Of a DNA stretch of 64,000 nt, positions 8,068 to 16,286 are shown piece by piece. The stretch covers positions 113,681 to 177,680 of the forward strand of contig ONCP01000006.1 in NCBI GenBank assembly GCA_900316385.1. The letters are read 5' to 3'. How positions within the stretch are numbered: the stretch's first letter is position 1; the number at the start of each line of letters is the position of its first letter. This DNA is from an uncultured Eubacteriales bacterium (GTDB lineage Bacteria; Bacillota; Clostridia; Oscillospirales; Acutalibacteraceae). The notes under the pieces were generated by a model. It worked only from the letters and a program-made list of their open reading frames with translations. It was not told the DNA's origin and searched no databases. The translations under genes and the position numbers were made by a program.

Positions 8068-9006
8068 ATGAGAACTATCGAAATAAAGGAGAACGACGGC
8101 GGTCAGAGGCTCGACAAGTACCTGTCCAAAAGGTTCAAGGCCATGCCCAAGTCGCTGATGTATAAGTATATTCGCACCAAATACATCAAGCTCAACGGCA
8201 AAAAATGCGACAAAAGCGATTTTATCAAAGCAGGCGACGTTCTCACTCTCTATATAAAGGATGAATTTTTTGAGCAAAGCGCGGAGAAAAACTACGAATT
8301 CCTCAAGGCGCCCGACAAGCTCGAGATAATTTACGAGGACGAAAATATCATTATTCTTGACAAAAAGCCGGGACTGATCGTGCACCAGGACAAGAGCTAC
8401 CATTTCGACTGTCTCGTTATGAGGGTGTTGCACTATCTTTACAAAAAGGAAGAATACGACCCCGAAAGCGAAAAAAGCTTTACTCCCGCGCTGGTCAACA
8501 GAATAGACAGAAACACGGGCGGGATCGTGATAGCGGCGAAAAACGCCGAAAGCCTCAGAATACTGAACGCAAAAATCAAGAGCAGAGAGGTCGAAAAATA
8601 CTACCTTGCGCTTCTCAGCGGATGTCCGAAGAAAGAAAGCGGCATACTGCGCGATCACCTTGTTAAGAACAACTCGACAAACACCGTAAGGGTAACAAAA
8701 AAGCCCGTTGAGGGCTCAAAGGAAATAATTACCGAATACAGGATCGTGGAAAAGCGCGACAAGACCTCGCTTGCCGAAATCAAGCTTCACACGGGCAGGA
8801 CACATCAGATAAGGGCGCATATGGCGTCTATCGGTTGCCCTCTCGCGGGAGACTCCAAGTACGGCAAGGGCAAAAAAGGCTTTGTTAACGACAGAAAATA
8901 TCAGGCGCTCTACGCTTACAAGATCAAATTCGCCTTTACGTCCGACGCGGGAAGGCTTTCTTATCTTAACGGAAAAGAGTTTGAAGTAAAAAACGTCGGA
9001 TTATGA
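8068..9006 (+). CDS. RluA-family pseudouridine synthase with S4 domain
   Basis: RNA-modifying enzyme of 312 residues that isomerises uridine to pseudouridine in rRNA (RluC/RluD type) or tRNA. Seen: an N-terminal S4 RNA-binding domain (about residues 11-70, GGQRLDKYLSKRF...KYIRTKYIKLNGKK), the catalytic motif NRIDRNTGGIVIAAKN with its aspartate, and the later LHTGRTHQIRAHMASIGCPL and GDSKYG motifs. Size fits the RluC/D branch. Exact target position cannot be told from sequence. Single gene with its own promoter and a shared terminator at the end. Confidence 0.9.
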   Translation: MRTIEIKENDGGQRLDKYLSKRFKAMPKSLMYKYIRTKYIKLNGKKCDKSDFIKAGDVLTLYIKDEFFEQSAEKNYEFLKAPDKLEIIYEDENIIILDKKPGLIVHQDKSYHFDCLVMRVLHYLYKKEEYDPESEKSFTPALVNRIDRNTGGIVIAAKNAESLRILNAKIKSREVEKYYLALLSGCPKKESGILRDHLVKNNSTNTVRVTKKPVEGSKEIITEYRIVEKRDKTSLAEIKLHTGRTHQIRAHMASIGCPLAGDSKYGKGKKGFVNDRKYQALYAYKIKFAFTSDAGRLSYLNGKEFEVKNVGL

Positions 9007-9015
9007 AAACATCAA

Positions 9016-9053
9016 AAAAGGGAGCTGATTCAACTCAGCTCCCTTTTCTTTTC
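9016..9053. terminator. bidirectional intrinsic terminator
   Basis: GGGAGCTGA (9020-9028), loop TTCAAC, TCAGCTCCC (9035-9043), with TTTTCTTTT on the plus side and a run of T on the minus side. It ends both the pseudouridine synthase gene and the convergent beta-helix gene. Confidence 0.9.
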
Positions 9054-9058
9054 GCGTC

Positions 9059-11395
9059 TTACTTTACCGTCATGGGGATTCCGTAGAATCTGATATTGCC
9101 GTGAACGATGAAGGGGATCACGGTGTAGTTTTCTCCTGTCGAGGCGGCGGTAAAGTTCTTTTCGGAGATATCGGCGAGGAAGGCGTCACCTCTGAGGATC
9201 CTGTAACCCGATACCTTTGCGGCGGGCTTGATAACGAGATTGTCAACGCCGTCGGACGTTTCAAGCGTTACGCTGTCAAGCGAAAGCTCACCCGAAACAG
9301 TCTTGTAGGAATTCATAGCGTCGCCCTTACAGCGGTATCTGACCGCGGTTCCGTCGGAGCGGAAGTTTGTGAGCGCGGTAGCGTCAAGGTTCTCGTAGAA
9401 CAGCCTGACTCCCGTATAGTCGCCGCCTGTGTCGAGAGAGTTGCCCGAGATCAACAGGCTTTTCGCGATATTCTTATTTGAGGAAGCTCCGTTGAGGTAA
9501 ATCGCTTCCTTTTCCGACTTCACGTTGTTTTCGATTATACCCGTCGACATACAGTTCGCGGCGAGCCTTACTCCGTAAGAATCACTGTAAATATCATTCT
9601 TCACAAGGTTGAGAGAACCGATATTTGCCGCGTACACGCCGTTTGTTTTTGCTTTCACCGTGTTCTCCTCGGCATATACGCTGTCAGCGGAATTGATATA
9701 GATCCCGTTTTCGGGTCTTGTCAACGAATTGTTCCTCAGCGATACAGACGTTTCGCTTCCGTTGATATATGCTCCGTTTTTAGCGGCGCTGAAAACGTTG
9801 TATTCCGCGACAGCCAATCGCGAGGCGTTGAGCTTCAAAGCGGTAACGCCGCAGTTCGTGACGATATTGTTATAGAGCTCGGAATAATCCGATTTGTTGA
9901 TATTGATAGCGACGTTCGTGATTTTGTCCAGCAAATTATTGGAAAGATTTATCGAGTTGTTTCCAAAGCCTGCGGCAGTAGTAGTCAGCGTTATCCCGTA
10001 GGAATCGGAACGCTTGCTGTTGATGATCGAATTTGAGGCCGCGGTCACGCGCTCACAGCCCTTGAGCTCGATCCCGTTCGCCGAATCGTCGGCAGCGCTC
10101 TCGGAGAGGTCAATGGTATTGTACTTGATCAGAGAATTCACGCCGTAGTTGAGCTGGATACCGACGGAAAGGTTGCCCGAGATAGCGTTCGGCTTTGCTT
10201 TTTTATTCTCGTCAAGCCCGATAAAAACATTATAAATCTTATAGGTTCCCGATTTTGTGCCTGTTGTCTTATCGTCCGCAGAGTAATGGTCGCCCATAAC
10301 GCGGATACCGCATTCACGGGTAAAGATGTTGTTCTCGACCCTGACGCGGATATTGTTATCGTAAATATGGCAGGTCGAATCTCTAACTGCGGACTCGCAG
10401 CGCGAATAGCTGAGATTGCTTTTATTATAGAAGTTAAGACCTGCGCCGCTGGTCATATTTCTCATATCGATACCGAGTCCGACGTCGCGCATAACGTTAG
10501 AATAAATCTTTGAGTTTGTCCAGTAAACAGCGTAGACCGATATTCCGCCGATATTCTCCATAACGTTATTGTGTACCGAAATATTCTCAAACGGTTTGCC
10601 GAGCACGGCGTGATGGCTGCCGATCGCGCGGAATTTATTTTTGAAGCGGTTGTTGAATATCTCGATATTCTTGCAGGGCGTGAGGTCGTAAGCGGGAAAA
10701 TACGGCATAGCGGAGCTGTCGTTGAGGTCGATCTGGAGCGACTCTCGTCCGCCGTCGTTAGTCAGGCCGTTGACAGACTTCGTATTATAAAAGCGGCAAT
10801 CATAGATTTTCGCCTTGTTTACACCCGCGATCTCGATATCGTGACAATTGTAGTTGTTTTTAAACGCCGCGTTCTTCACCTTGAGGTTTGTCATATGGGC
10901 AAAACGGAAGGTTGAGTGCATTTTGGTTGTGTCTGTCGAATTTGCGTACTTATAGTCGATCAACTGCTCCCATTCGCCGCCCTTGATCGTGATATTCTTT
11001 GCCGAAGAATAGCCGTAACCCGAGCTTTGCCTGTTATCGAAGCCGTTTCTGAGCAGGTTTCCGTAATACTGAAAGTACGAGCCTGTCGTATCGAGGATAG
11101 TGTTTGAAAAAACCTTGATGGTTCTGTCGAGCTTGTAATGACCTTTTTCTACCGTGACCCTTGCGGGGGTTTTGGCGGTCGCCTTCTTTCCCGCCGTCTC
11201 GAGCGCCGTATTGAGCGCTATCGAAAAATTGTTGAAATATTTTTTTGCAGTAAAGGTCTTGCGGTAGGAACCGCACGCCACAGTCGCCGAGCCTGTATTA
11301 TTGACATACTTTACCGCCGCGGAAACGTTGAGCGAACCGAGCGAAAGCAAAAACAGCGACGAAAGCAGCACGGGAATTGTTTTCAATTTTTTCAT
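9059..11395 (-). CDS. secreted right-handed beta-helix repeat protein
   Basis: Exported protein of 778 residues with a signal peptide (MKKLKTIPVLLSSLFLLSLG, cleavage near VSA-A). The body is a long parallel beta-helix, seen as repeated short strands with asparagine turns such as IYDCRFYN, IEIFNNRFKN, VENNIFT and YAEENTVKAKTNG. Such folds occur in polysaccharide lyases, glycosidases and adhesins. Conserved catalytic residues are not obvious, so no substrate is proposed. The C-terminal 80 residues look like a separate small beta domain. Start follows GGAGAAGGTATA. It lies downstream of pgeF by 16 bases and may share its transcript. Confidence 0.75.
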   Translation of the reverse strand: MKKLKTIPVLLSSLFLLSLGSLNVSAAVKYVNNTGSATVACGSYRKTFTAKKYFNNFSIALNTALETAGKKATAKTPARVTVEKGHYKLDRTIKVFSNTILDTTGSYFQYYGNLLRNGFDNRQSSGYGYSSAKNITIKGGEWEQLIDYKYANSTDTTKMHSTFRFAHMTNLKVKNAAFKNNYNCHDIEIAGVNKAKIYDCRFYNTKSVNGLTNDGGRESLQIDLNDSSAMPYFPAYDLTPCKNIEIFNNRFKNKFRAIGSHHAVLGKPFENISVHNNVMENIGGISVYAVYWTNSKIYSNVMRDVGLGIDMRNMTSGAGLNFYNKSNLSYSRCESAVRDSTCHIYDNNIRVRVENNIFTRECGIRVMGDHYSADDKTTGTKSGTYKIYNVFIGLDENKKAKPNAISGNLSVGIQLNYGVNSLIKYNTIDLSESAADDSANGIELKGCERVTAASNSIINSKRSDSYGITLTTTAAGFGNNSINLSNNLLDKITNVAININKSDYSELYNNIVTNCGVTALKLNASRLAVAEYNVFSAAKNGAYINGSETSVSLRNNSLTRPENGIYINSADSVYAEENTVKAKTNGVYAANIGSLNLVKNDIYSDSYGVRLAANCMSTGIIENNVKSEKEAIYLNGASSNKNIAKSLLISGNSLDTGGDYTGVRLFYENLDATALTNFRSDGTAVRYRCKGDAMNSYKTVSGELSLDSVTLETSDGVDNLVIKPAAKVSGYRILRGDAFLADISEKNFTAASTGENYTVIPFIVHGNIRFYGIPMTVK

Positions 11396-11411
11396 TATAC
11401 CTTCTCCACTT

Positions 11412-12239
11412 TTATCCGATGATTCCCATCATCGCGCACATTGTACCGCGCTGACCGTTTGTAGCGCGGTGAGACCAGAGCAGATCGCTGTTGCAACGGG
11501 TGCAAAGGTCGCTGACCGTGATGTTACTCTCCCTTACTCCCGCCTTGATCAATATTTGGCGATTGGTCTCAAGCAGATCGATCATATACTTATTATTCTC
11601 TTTTGGAAAAATAAATTTCGAATTATCCAAATCTTCAAGCTGATAAAATTCATCGGCGCACGATTTATCAACCTCGTAACAGCATTTTGAGATCGCAGGA
11701 CCGACGGCGCATACCAAATCCTCGGGGTTGGTGCCAAACTCGGCGGTCATTTTTTCAATAACCTTTTCGCCGATCCTTCCCACGGTTCCGCGCCAGCCCG
11801 CGTGAGCGAGGCCGATCGCCTTTTTCTCGATATCGACAAAGAAAAGCGGTGTGCAATCGGCATAATAAGTAACGAGCGTAACACCCTTTTCGTTTGTGAT
11901 CAGCGCGTCCACGCTCTCCATATCGCGCGGCTTGCGGATCCCGACGCCGACGTTTTCCTTTCCCACTCTTCTGACAAAGGTATGATGATCCTGAGCCGAG
12001 GCAACCAGACTTTCGTAATCAAGCCCGATCGAGGAGCACAGTCTTTTGTAGTTCTCGGTCACGCGGTCGGGGTCGTCTCCTCGGTTAAACGCGAGATTCA
12101 TTGAGGAAAAAATCCCCTCGCTTACTCCGCCGAGTCTGGTAGAAAAGCCGTGCCTGATAAAATTTATTTCTTCAAGAGAATTATAAGTTAAATACGGTAC
12201 CGTATTCACGTTTTTTAACGTCATAGTTTTACTGTTCAT
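11412..12239 (-). CDS. pgeF: PgeF/YfiH-family purine nucleosidase-like (peptidoglycan editing factor) protein
   Basis: Cytoplasmic enzyme of 275 residues in the YfiH family. Members are reported to act on purine nucleosides, and Escherichia coli PgeF limits misincorporation of serine into peptidoglycan. Seen: the metal-binding histidine/cysteine motifs SAQDHHTF, YADCTPLFF and LAHAGWRGT, plus AVGPAISKCCYEV and SDLCTRCNSDLLWSHR. The start chosen is the ATG at 12239 with GGTGATT upstream; a TTG five codons earlier overlaps that site. Its promoter uses the same palindromic -35 hexamer as the divergent small gene. Confidence 0.88.
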   Translation of the reverse strand: MNSKTMTLKNVNTVPYLTYNSLEEINFIRHGFSTRLGGVSEGIFSSMNLAFNRGDDPDRVTENYKRLCSSIGLDYESLVASAQDHHTFVRRVGKENVGVGIRKPRDMESVDALITNEKGVTLVTYYADCTPLFFVDIEKKAIGLAHAGWRGTVGRIGEKVIEKMTAEFGTNPEDLVCAVGPAISKCCYEVDKSCADEFYQLEDLDNSKFIFPKENNKYMIDLLETNRQILIKAGVRESNITVSDLCTRCNSDLLWSHRATNGQRGTMCAMMGIIG

Positions 12240-12258
12240 CAAAATAATCACCAAAATT

Positions 12259-12310
12259 AGTATAGACTATTATTTGAAATCTTGCAAGATAAAATGATTT
12301 TTGCTATAAT
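12259..12310. promoter_or_regulatory. divergent promoters sharing one palindromic -35 hexamer
   Basis: TTGCAA at 12282-12287 is its own reverse complement. Rightward: TTGCAA, 17 bases, TATAAT (12305-12310) with an extended TGC before it. Leftward: TTGCAA, 17 bases, TATACT (12264-12259). Both spacers are exactly 17 bases, so the same six base pairs can be the -35 of the small cysteine protein gene and of pgeF. Confidence 0.7.
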
Positions 12311-12344
12311 AAAGCCAAGAAACAAAACGGGAGTCGGTGAGATC

Positions 12345-12551
12345 ATGAAATACCAGCTTTTCGGCGCGAATATCGAGCCAAACTGCGCGTACTGCGACAA
12401 TTTCAGCGCTGATGAAAATAATTTCGGGTGCCTAAAAAACAGAGACCTGAAAAACGGAAAGTGCAGAAAATTCATTTACAATCCGACACTTCGGATCCCG
12501 AAATCCGAGGCAAGGATGATGCAGTTTTCGAAAGAGGATTTTGAGCTTTAA
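12345..12551 (+). CDS. 68-residue four-cysteine protein, function unknown
   Basis: Small protein starting MKYQLFGANIEPNCAYCDNF. Cysteines 14, 17, 29 and 40 have the spacing of a small zinc-binding knuckle. The remaining C-terminal third is basic then acidic (MMQFSKEDFEL). The start at 12345 follows GGAGTCGGTGAGATC; an upstream in-frame ATG at 12282 lies inside the promoter and is unlikely. A terminator follows 14 bases after the stop. I do not recognise a named family. Confidence 0.75.
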   Translation: MKYQLFGANIEPNCAYCDNFSADENNFGCLKNRDLKNGKCRKFIYNPTLRIPKSEARMMQFSKEDFEL

Positions 12552-12565
12552 TACTTTTTAACGAC

Positions 12566-12599
12566 AAAAGGCTGACGTTACGTCAGCCTTTTGCTTTTT
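12566..12599 (+). terminator. intrinsic terminator of the four-cysteine protein gene
   Basis: AAAAGGCTGACG / CGTCAGCCTTTT stem with a TTA loop, followed by GCTTTTT. Confidence 0.85.
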
Positions 12600-12669
12600 C
12601 CAAGGTAAAGGCCGAACCTTTATCTGAGAAAATAATAATTCAATATACAAAATTTTACAATAGATAAAA

Positions 12670-12975
12670 TCAACTAATTGTCCAGTCGTAGTAATCGCTG
12701 ACTCTCTTGAGCCGTTTGACCGCGCGCTGGATATGACGCGAGACTGTCGAGGGATTCAGCCCGAGCTCCGAGGCTATGTCGTTCATATGTCTGTTGTTGA
12801 TATAATACTCAACGACGCAGAAGCGCTGTTTTTCGGTAAGCTCCTTCATAACCGCCTGTCTGAGCAAGGTCATCATCAAAAGCCTTTGGTTATGATTCGT
12901 TTCGCCGACCTCATAAAGGTAAACGGAGGCGCGCCTGTCGCTGTCTCTTGAATAAGTGATCTTCCTATGCTGCAT
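12670..12975 (-). CDS. sigma-70 region 4-like small DNA-binding protein
   Basis: Protein of 101 residues. The C-terminal half (MKELTEKQRFCVVEYYINNRHMNDIASELGLNPSTVSRHIQRAVKRLKR) is a helix-turn-helix of the sigma region 4 type; no region 2 is present, so it cannot be a complete sigma factor. The start at 12975 is set by AAAGGAGAAGGAAA. It overlaps the end of the preceding small gene by 11 bases, indicating coupling. Related small region-4 proteins occur on chromosomes and mobile elements of Firmicutes; no integrase or other mobile gene is seen here. Confidence 0.75.
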   Translation of the reverse strand: MQHRKITYSRDSDRRASVYLYEVGETNHNQRLLMMTLLRQAVMKELTEKQRFCVVEYYINNRHMNDIASELGLNPSTVSRHIQRAVKRLKRVSDYYDWTIS

Positions 12976-13180
12976 TTTCCTTCTCCTTTGCCCGCTCCTC
13001 GAGCATACGCGCTGTATTGAAAACATCATAATAGATGTTTCTGTATGAGGCGATAATCGAATTGATCTCCTCGAGGTTACGTTGTTCAGCTGTTTTTAAC
13101 TTGTTTTCGTACTTGCTTATTGTTTTTTTTAGCTTTTCGGCGCTCACATAATATTCGCGCGCCATTACCGAATAATCCAT
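12965..13180 (-). CDS. 71-residue coiled-coil protein co-expressed with the sigma-like protein
   Basis: Helical, charged protein (MDYSVMAREYYVSAEKLKKT... then KYENKLKTAEQRNLEEINSI) with heptad-like spacing of leucine and isoleucine, and no membrane segment or signal peptide. Ribosome binding site GAAGGAAG. First gene of a two-gene operon; its last codons overlap the start of the sigma-like gene. Function unknown; an anti-sigma or partner role would be inference from the operon only. Confidence 0.65.
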   Translation of the reverse strand: MDYSVMAREYYVSAEKLKKTISKYENKLKTAEQRNLEEINSIIASYRNIYYDVFNTARMLEERAKEKENAA

Positions 13181-13247
13181 TTTTCATCTTCCTTCTGCTA
13201 TTGCTTATTCATTTCAAGATTATCGGGGCTCATAACCTTGTACTATT

Positions 13248-13297
13248 ATTATAGCAGAACATTTGTTTTATTTCAATAAAAAATAGAATATTTGTTC
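13248..13297 (-). promoter_or_regulatory. strong promoter with two LexA-like boxes upstream of the small sigma-like operon
   Basis: TTGAAA (13276-13271), 17 bases, TATAAT (13253-13248) with extended TGC on the minus strand. Two 12-base imperfect dyads with the same centre surround the -35: GAAC-ATTT-GTTT (13257-13268) and GAAT-ATTT-GTTC (13286-13297). Each differs by one base from GAAC-N4-GTTC, the core of the Gram-positive LexA (DinR) box. Confidence 0.55.
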
Positions 13298-13348
13298 GAT
13301 TTTTCGCCACTGTCCAATTGTCAGGACTTTTATTTTTCGAAAAAAATC

Positions 13349-13377
13349 CCGCAAAAAAACGCCCCGAAGGGCGTTTT
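13349..13377 (-). terminator. intrinsic terminator of the exonuclease gene
   Basis: Minus-strand AAAACGCCC, loop TTCG, GGGCGTTTTTTT. The stem begins at the stop codon of the exonuclease gene. Confidence 0.85.
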
Positions 13378-14234
13378 CAGTCTTCAAGCACAGGCGGTTC
13401 TGCCATCAGCATTTTCTTTTGTATTGAAAGTCCGTCGAATTTCAGCCTCATCGATATCCTTCCCGTAAAGATCTTGCGGCATTTCGGACAGCGGAAACGC
13501 GCGACAAAGTTCTTGTTCTTGACCTTGAAGTGAGTAAGCTGTTCGGCTCTGATATGGCACTCGTCGCAAATAAAATAGAGCTGGGACTTGTCCACGAGCG
13601 GGTTGTTGATATCCGTTATCTGCTTGTTTTTGAAGGTTATTTTGCGGTAAAACTCGTCGTCCGCGTCAAATACATACTCTCGGAACACCTCGGGGTCGTA
13701 TGTGCTTTTGAGACATTTAAGGCTGAGACGCGCGTCGGTACAGGCGCGGTGCAGCTCGTTTTCGTCGCTTTTGATCCCGATAAGCTCCGCGCAGTTCATC
13801 AATCCAAGCTGAGAAGCGGGATTGTGGACTCCGAGCCTGTATTCGCAATATTCCTGAAGATTACAGTATTTTTTGAGGAATTTCACCTCGCTGTCGCCCG
13901 TGTAATAATGATAATTATCCATCAGGGTGAGTATATCCGAGGTTCCCCATGTGAGTATCACGCTGTCTCCGCAAAAGCTCCGGAAGCTTTCGCATGCCTG
14001 CAAAAAGCCGATACCCGTATTAAAAAGCTCCTCGTTGGAGATATGGGTAAGCTGGGCGATATGGCCGCTTAGCTTTTTGCCTATCTCAGGCTTGACAAGT
14101 ACGGAGAACTCGCCCAGCTTGTTGAGGCTTTCATCCACCTTGACCGCGCCAAACTCGATGATCTCATTGACGTAGTGGTGAACCTTCTTGCTGTACGAGC
14201 CGTTCCACTCTAAATCTAAAATTACTATGTCCAT
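13377..14234 (-). CDS. DEDDh 3'-5' exonuclease with C-terminal zinc ribbon
   Basis: Protein of 285 residues. The N-terminal exonuclease fold shows motif I DLEWNG (D and E metal ligands), a motif II region around WGTSDILTL, and motif III HRACTDARLS (H and D). It resembles the KapD/ERI-1-like branch rather than DNA polymerase III epsilon. The C-terminus carries two CxxC pairs (CDEC and CPKC), a likely zinc ribbon that could bind nucleic acid. It lies 15 bases after typA. Substrate (RNA or DNA) cannot be told. Confidence 0.8.
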   Translation of the reverse strand: MDIVILDLEWNGSYSKKVHHYVNEIIEFGAVKVDESLNKLGEFSVLVKPEIGKKLSGHIAQLTHISNEELFNTGIGFLQACESFRSFCGDSVILTWGTSDILTLMDNYHYYTGDSEVKFLKKYCNLQEYCEYRLGVHNPASQLGLMNCAELIGIKSDENELHRACTDARLSLKCLKSTYDPEVFREYVFDADDEFYRKITFKNKQITDINNPLVDKSQLYFICDECHIRAEQLTHFKVKNKNFVARFRCPKCRKIFTGRISMRLKFDGLSIQKKMLMAEPPVLED

Positions 14235-14249
14235 TTCCTTGTATTTTCC

Positions 14250-16070
14250 TTATTTTTTTCTGAATTGCTGTTTCATTCGCTGTTCTTTGGAAAGAATCAT
14301 TTTTCTCATTCTGATATTGTTAGGCGTTACCTCTACAAGCTCGTCGTCGGCGATAAACTCAAGGCACTGCTCGAGCGAAAGGATCGTCGGAGGAGTAAGC
14401 TTGAGAGCTTCGTCAGAGCCCGAGGCTCTTGTATTGGTGATGTGCTTTTTCTTGCATACGTTGACCGTGATATCCTCCGCCTTGGGCGAGGAACCGACGA
14501 TCATACCCTCGTAAACGGGAACGCCGGGTCCGATGAAGAGTCTGCCTCTGTCCTGAACCTGGAAGAGTCCGTAGGCGACACTGTCGCCTGTTTCAAACGC
14601 GACGAGCGAACCCGTGTGGCGCGTAACGATCTCACCCTTGAACGGCTCGTAGGAATCAAAAACGTGGTTCATTATTCCGTTACCGTTTGTATCCGTCAGA
14701 AACTCGGGGCGATAACCCATAAGACCTCTGGACGGGATCCTGAACTCGATATGAGTCGTTCCGCTTTCGCGCGTGCCCATATTGACAAGCTCCGCCTTTC
14801 GCGAACCGAGCTTTTCCATAACAGCTCCGACATACGCGTCGGGAACCTCGATCATCAAATACTCGATAGGCTCGCAAAGAACGCCGTCAATCTTCTTTGT
14901 GATGACCTGCGGACGCGAAACCTGAAACTCGTAGTTTTCTCTTCTCATCGTTTCGATAAGTATCGAAAGGTGCAGCTCGCCTCTGCCCGACACCTTGAAC
15001 GTATCGGCGGAGTCTGTCTCCTCAACTCTGAGAGCGATATTAGTCTCTATCTCCCTGAAAAGTCTGTCTCGGATATTCCGAGAGGTAACGTACTTGCCGT
15101 CCTGACCCGCAAAGGGAGAATTGTTAACCATAAAGTTCATTGTTACGGTAGGCTCGTCGATCTTGACAAACGGCAGCGGATCGATATTCTCAACATCGCA
15201 GATCGTTTCGCCGATATTGATATCCGCGATACCGCTTACACATACGATATCACCGAATTCGGCAGTCTCGCTCTCAACGCGCTTCAAGCCCTCAAACTGA
15301 TACAGCTTGGCGATCTTGACATTCGTGGTTGTGCCGTCGCTGTGGCAGAGCACTGCCTGCTGACCGTTCTTTACACTGCCGCGCTCAACACGGCCTACAC
15401 CGATCCTGCCTATAAACTGATCGTAGTCGATATTGGAAAGCAAAAGCTGAAGTCCGCCGTCGGGATCACCCTCGGGAGCGGGGATCTCGTTGATGATCGC
15501 GTCAAAGAGCGGCGTCATATCGCCTTCTCTTTCGTCGGGATCAAGCGAAGCGTAGCCGTCGCGAGCGGAAGCGTAAACAACAGGAAATTCAAGCTGATCG
15601 TCGTCGGCTCCAAGCTCGATAAAAAGGTCGAGAACCTCATCAACGACCTCCTCGGGACGCGCGCCGGGTCGGTCGATCTTGTTGAGAACGACAAGCGGCT
15701 TTTTGCCCAGACCGAGCGCCTTTTTGAGCACGAAGCGCGTCTGGGGCATACAGCCCTCGAACGCGTCAACGAGCAGCACGACGCCGTCAACCATCATAAG
15801 GATACGCTCTACCTCACCGCCGAAATCGGCGTGACCGGGAGTATCAACGATATTTATCTTGACGCCGTTATACATTACCGCCGTGTTTTTTGAAAGGATC
15901 GTGATACCGCGCTCGCGCTCAAGATCGTTTGAATCCATAACGCGTTCGTTGACTTCCTCGTTCTCGCGGAAAATACCGCTCTGCTTCAGAAGCTGATCGA
16001 CCAGAGTGGTCTTGCCGTGGTCTACGTGGGCGATGATCGCCACGTTGCGAAGATTATCTCTTTTACTCAT
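14250..16070 (-). CDS. typA: ribosome-associated translational GTPase TypA/BipA
   Basis: Translation-factor GTPase of 606 residues, the normal length for TypA, which binds the ribosome and helps 50S assembly and stress adaptation. Seen: G1 [10 protein letters not shown]2 region ERGITI, G3 [11 protein letters not shown]4 NKID, then EF-G-like domains III and V and the TypA-specific C-terminus ending in basic residues ([18 protein letters not shown]). Start follows GGGTGATTTT. The leader has two copies of GGTGATTTTA; only the second is spaced for initiation. Own promoter at 16123-16151. Confidence 0.97.
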   Translation of the reverse strand: MSKRDNLRNVAIIAHVDHGKTTLVDQLLKQSGIFRENEEVNERVMDSNDLERERGITILSKNTAVMYNGVKINIVDTPGHADFGGEVERILMMVDGVVLLVDAFEGCMPQTRFVLKKALGLGKKPLVVLNKIDRPGARPEEVVDEVLDLFIELGADDDQLEFPVVYASARDGYASLDPDEREGDMTPLFDAIINEIPAPEGDPDGGLQLLLSNIDYDQFIGRIGVGRVERGSVKNGQQAVLCHSDGTTTNVKIAKLYQFEGLKRVESETAEFGDIVCVSGIADINIGETICDVENIDPLPFVKIDEPTVTMNFMVNNSPFAGQDGKYVTSRNIRDRLFREIETNIALRVEETDSADTFKVSGRGELHLSILIETMRRENYEFQVSRPQVITKKIDGVLCEPIEYLMIEVPDAYVGAVMEKLGSRKAELVNMGTRESGTTHIEFRIPSRGLMGYRPEFLTDTNGNGIMNHVFDSYEPFKGEIVTRHTGSLVAFETGDSVAYGLFQVQDRGRLFIGPGVPVYEGMIVGSSPKAEDITVNVCKKKHITNTRASGSDEALKLTPPTILSLEQCLEFIADDELVEVTPNNIRMRKMILSKEQRMKQQFRKK

Positions 16071-16122
16071 AAAATCACCCTATAAATTACCTTAAAATCA
16101 CCTTTGAAATATACAACTGTTT

Positions 16123-16151
16123 ATTATATCACTAATGCGTAAAAATTTCAA
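16123..16151 (-). promoter_or_regulatory. sigma-A promoter of typA
   Basis: TTGAAA (16151-16146), 17-base spacer, TATAAT (16128-16123). Confidence 0.8.
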
Positions 16152-16206
16152 CAGGGAAAGTTAACTCATAAGGCTTTTCTCAAAAAGCGCTTCTTACAAA
16201 AAAATC

Positions 16207-16254
16207 TTTACTTTAGCCGACTTTTATGTTATGATAGCTTTGTATAGTGTATAC
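16207..16254 (+). promoter_or_regulatory. promoter of the aconitase operon with palindrome near the start site
   Basis: TTTACT (16207-16212), 17 bases, TATGAT (16230-16235). A perfect inverted repeat GTATA-GTG-TATAC (16242-16254) lies over the likely transcription start and could be an operator. Confidence 0.55.
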
Positions 16255-16286
16255 TAATATATTGCAACAATTTGGAGGTAATTAAA

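Noticed and set aside
12670..13180. Remnant of a mobile element carrying the small sigma-like genes
   Set aside because: No integrase, relaxase, phage gene or attachment-site repeat is nearby, and base composition of the flanks looks like the rest of the window.
14265..15893. Long open frame of 542 codons opposite typA
   Set aside because: It is antisense to a clear GTPase, has no recognisable domain, and arises from the codon bias of the real gene. The same applies to other long antisense frames such as those opposite dnaG, thrS and mnmA.
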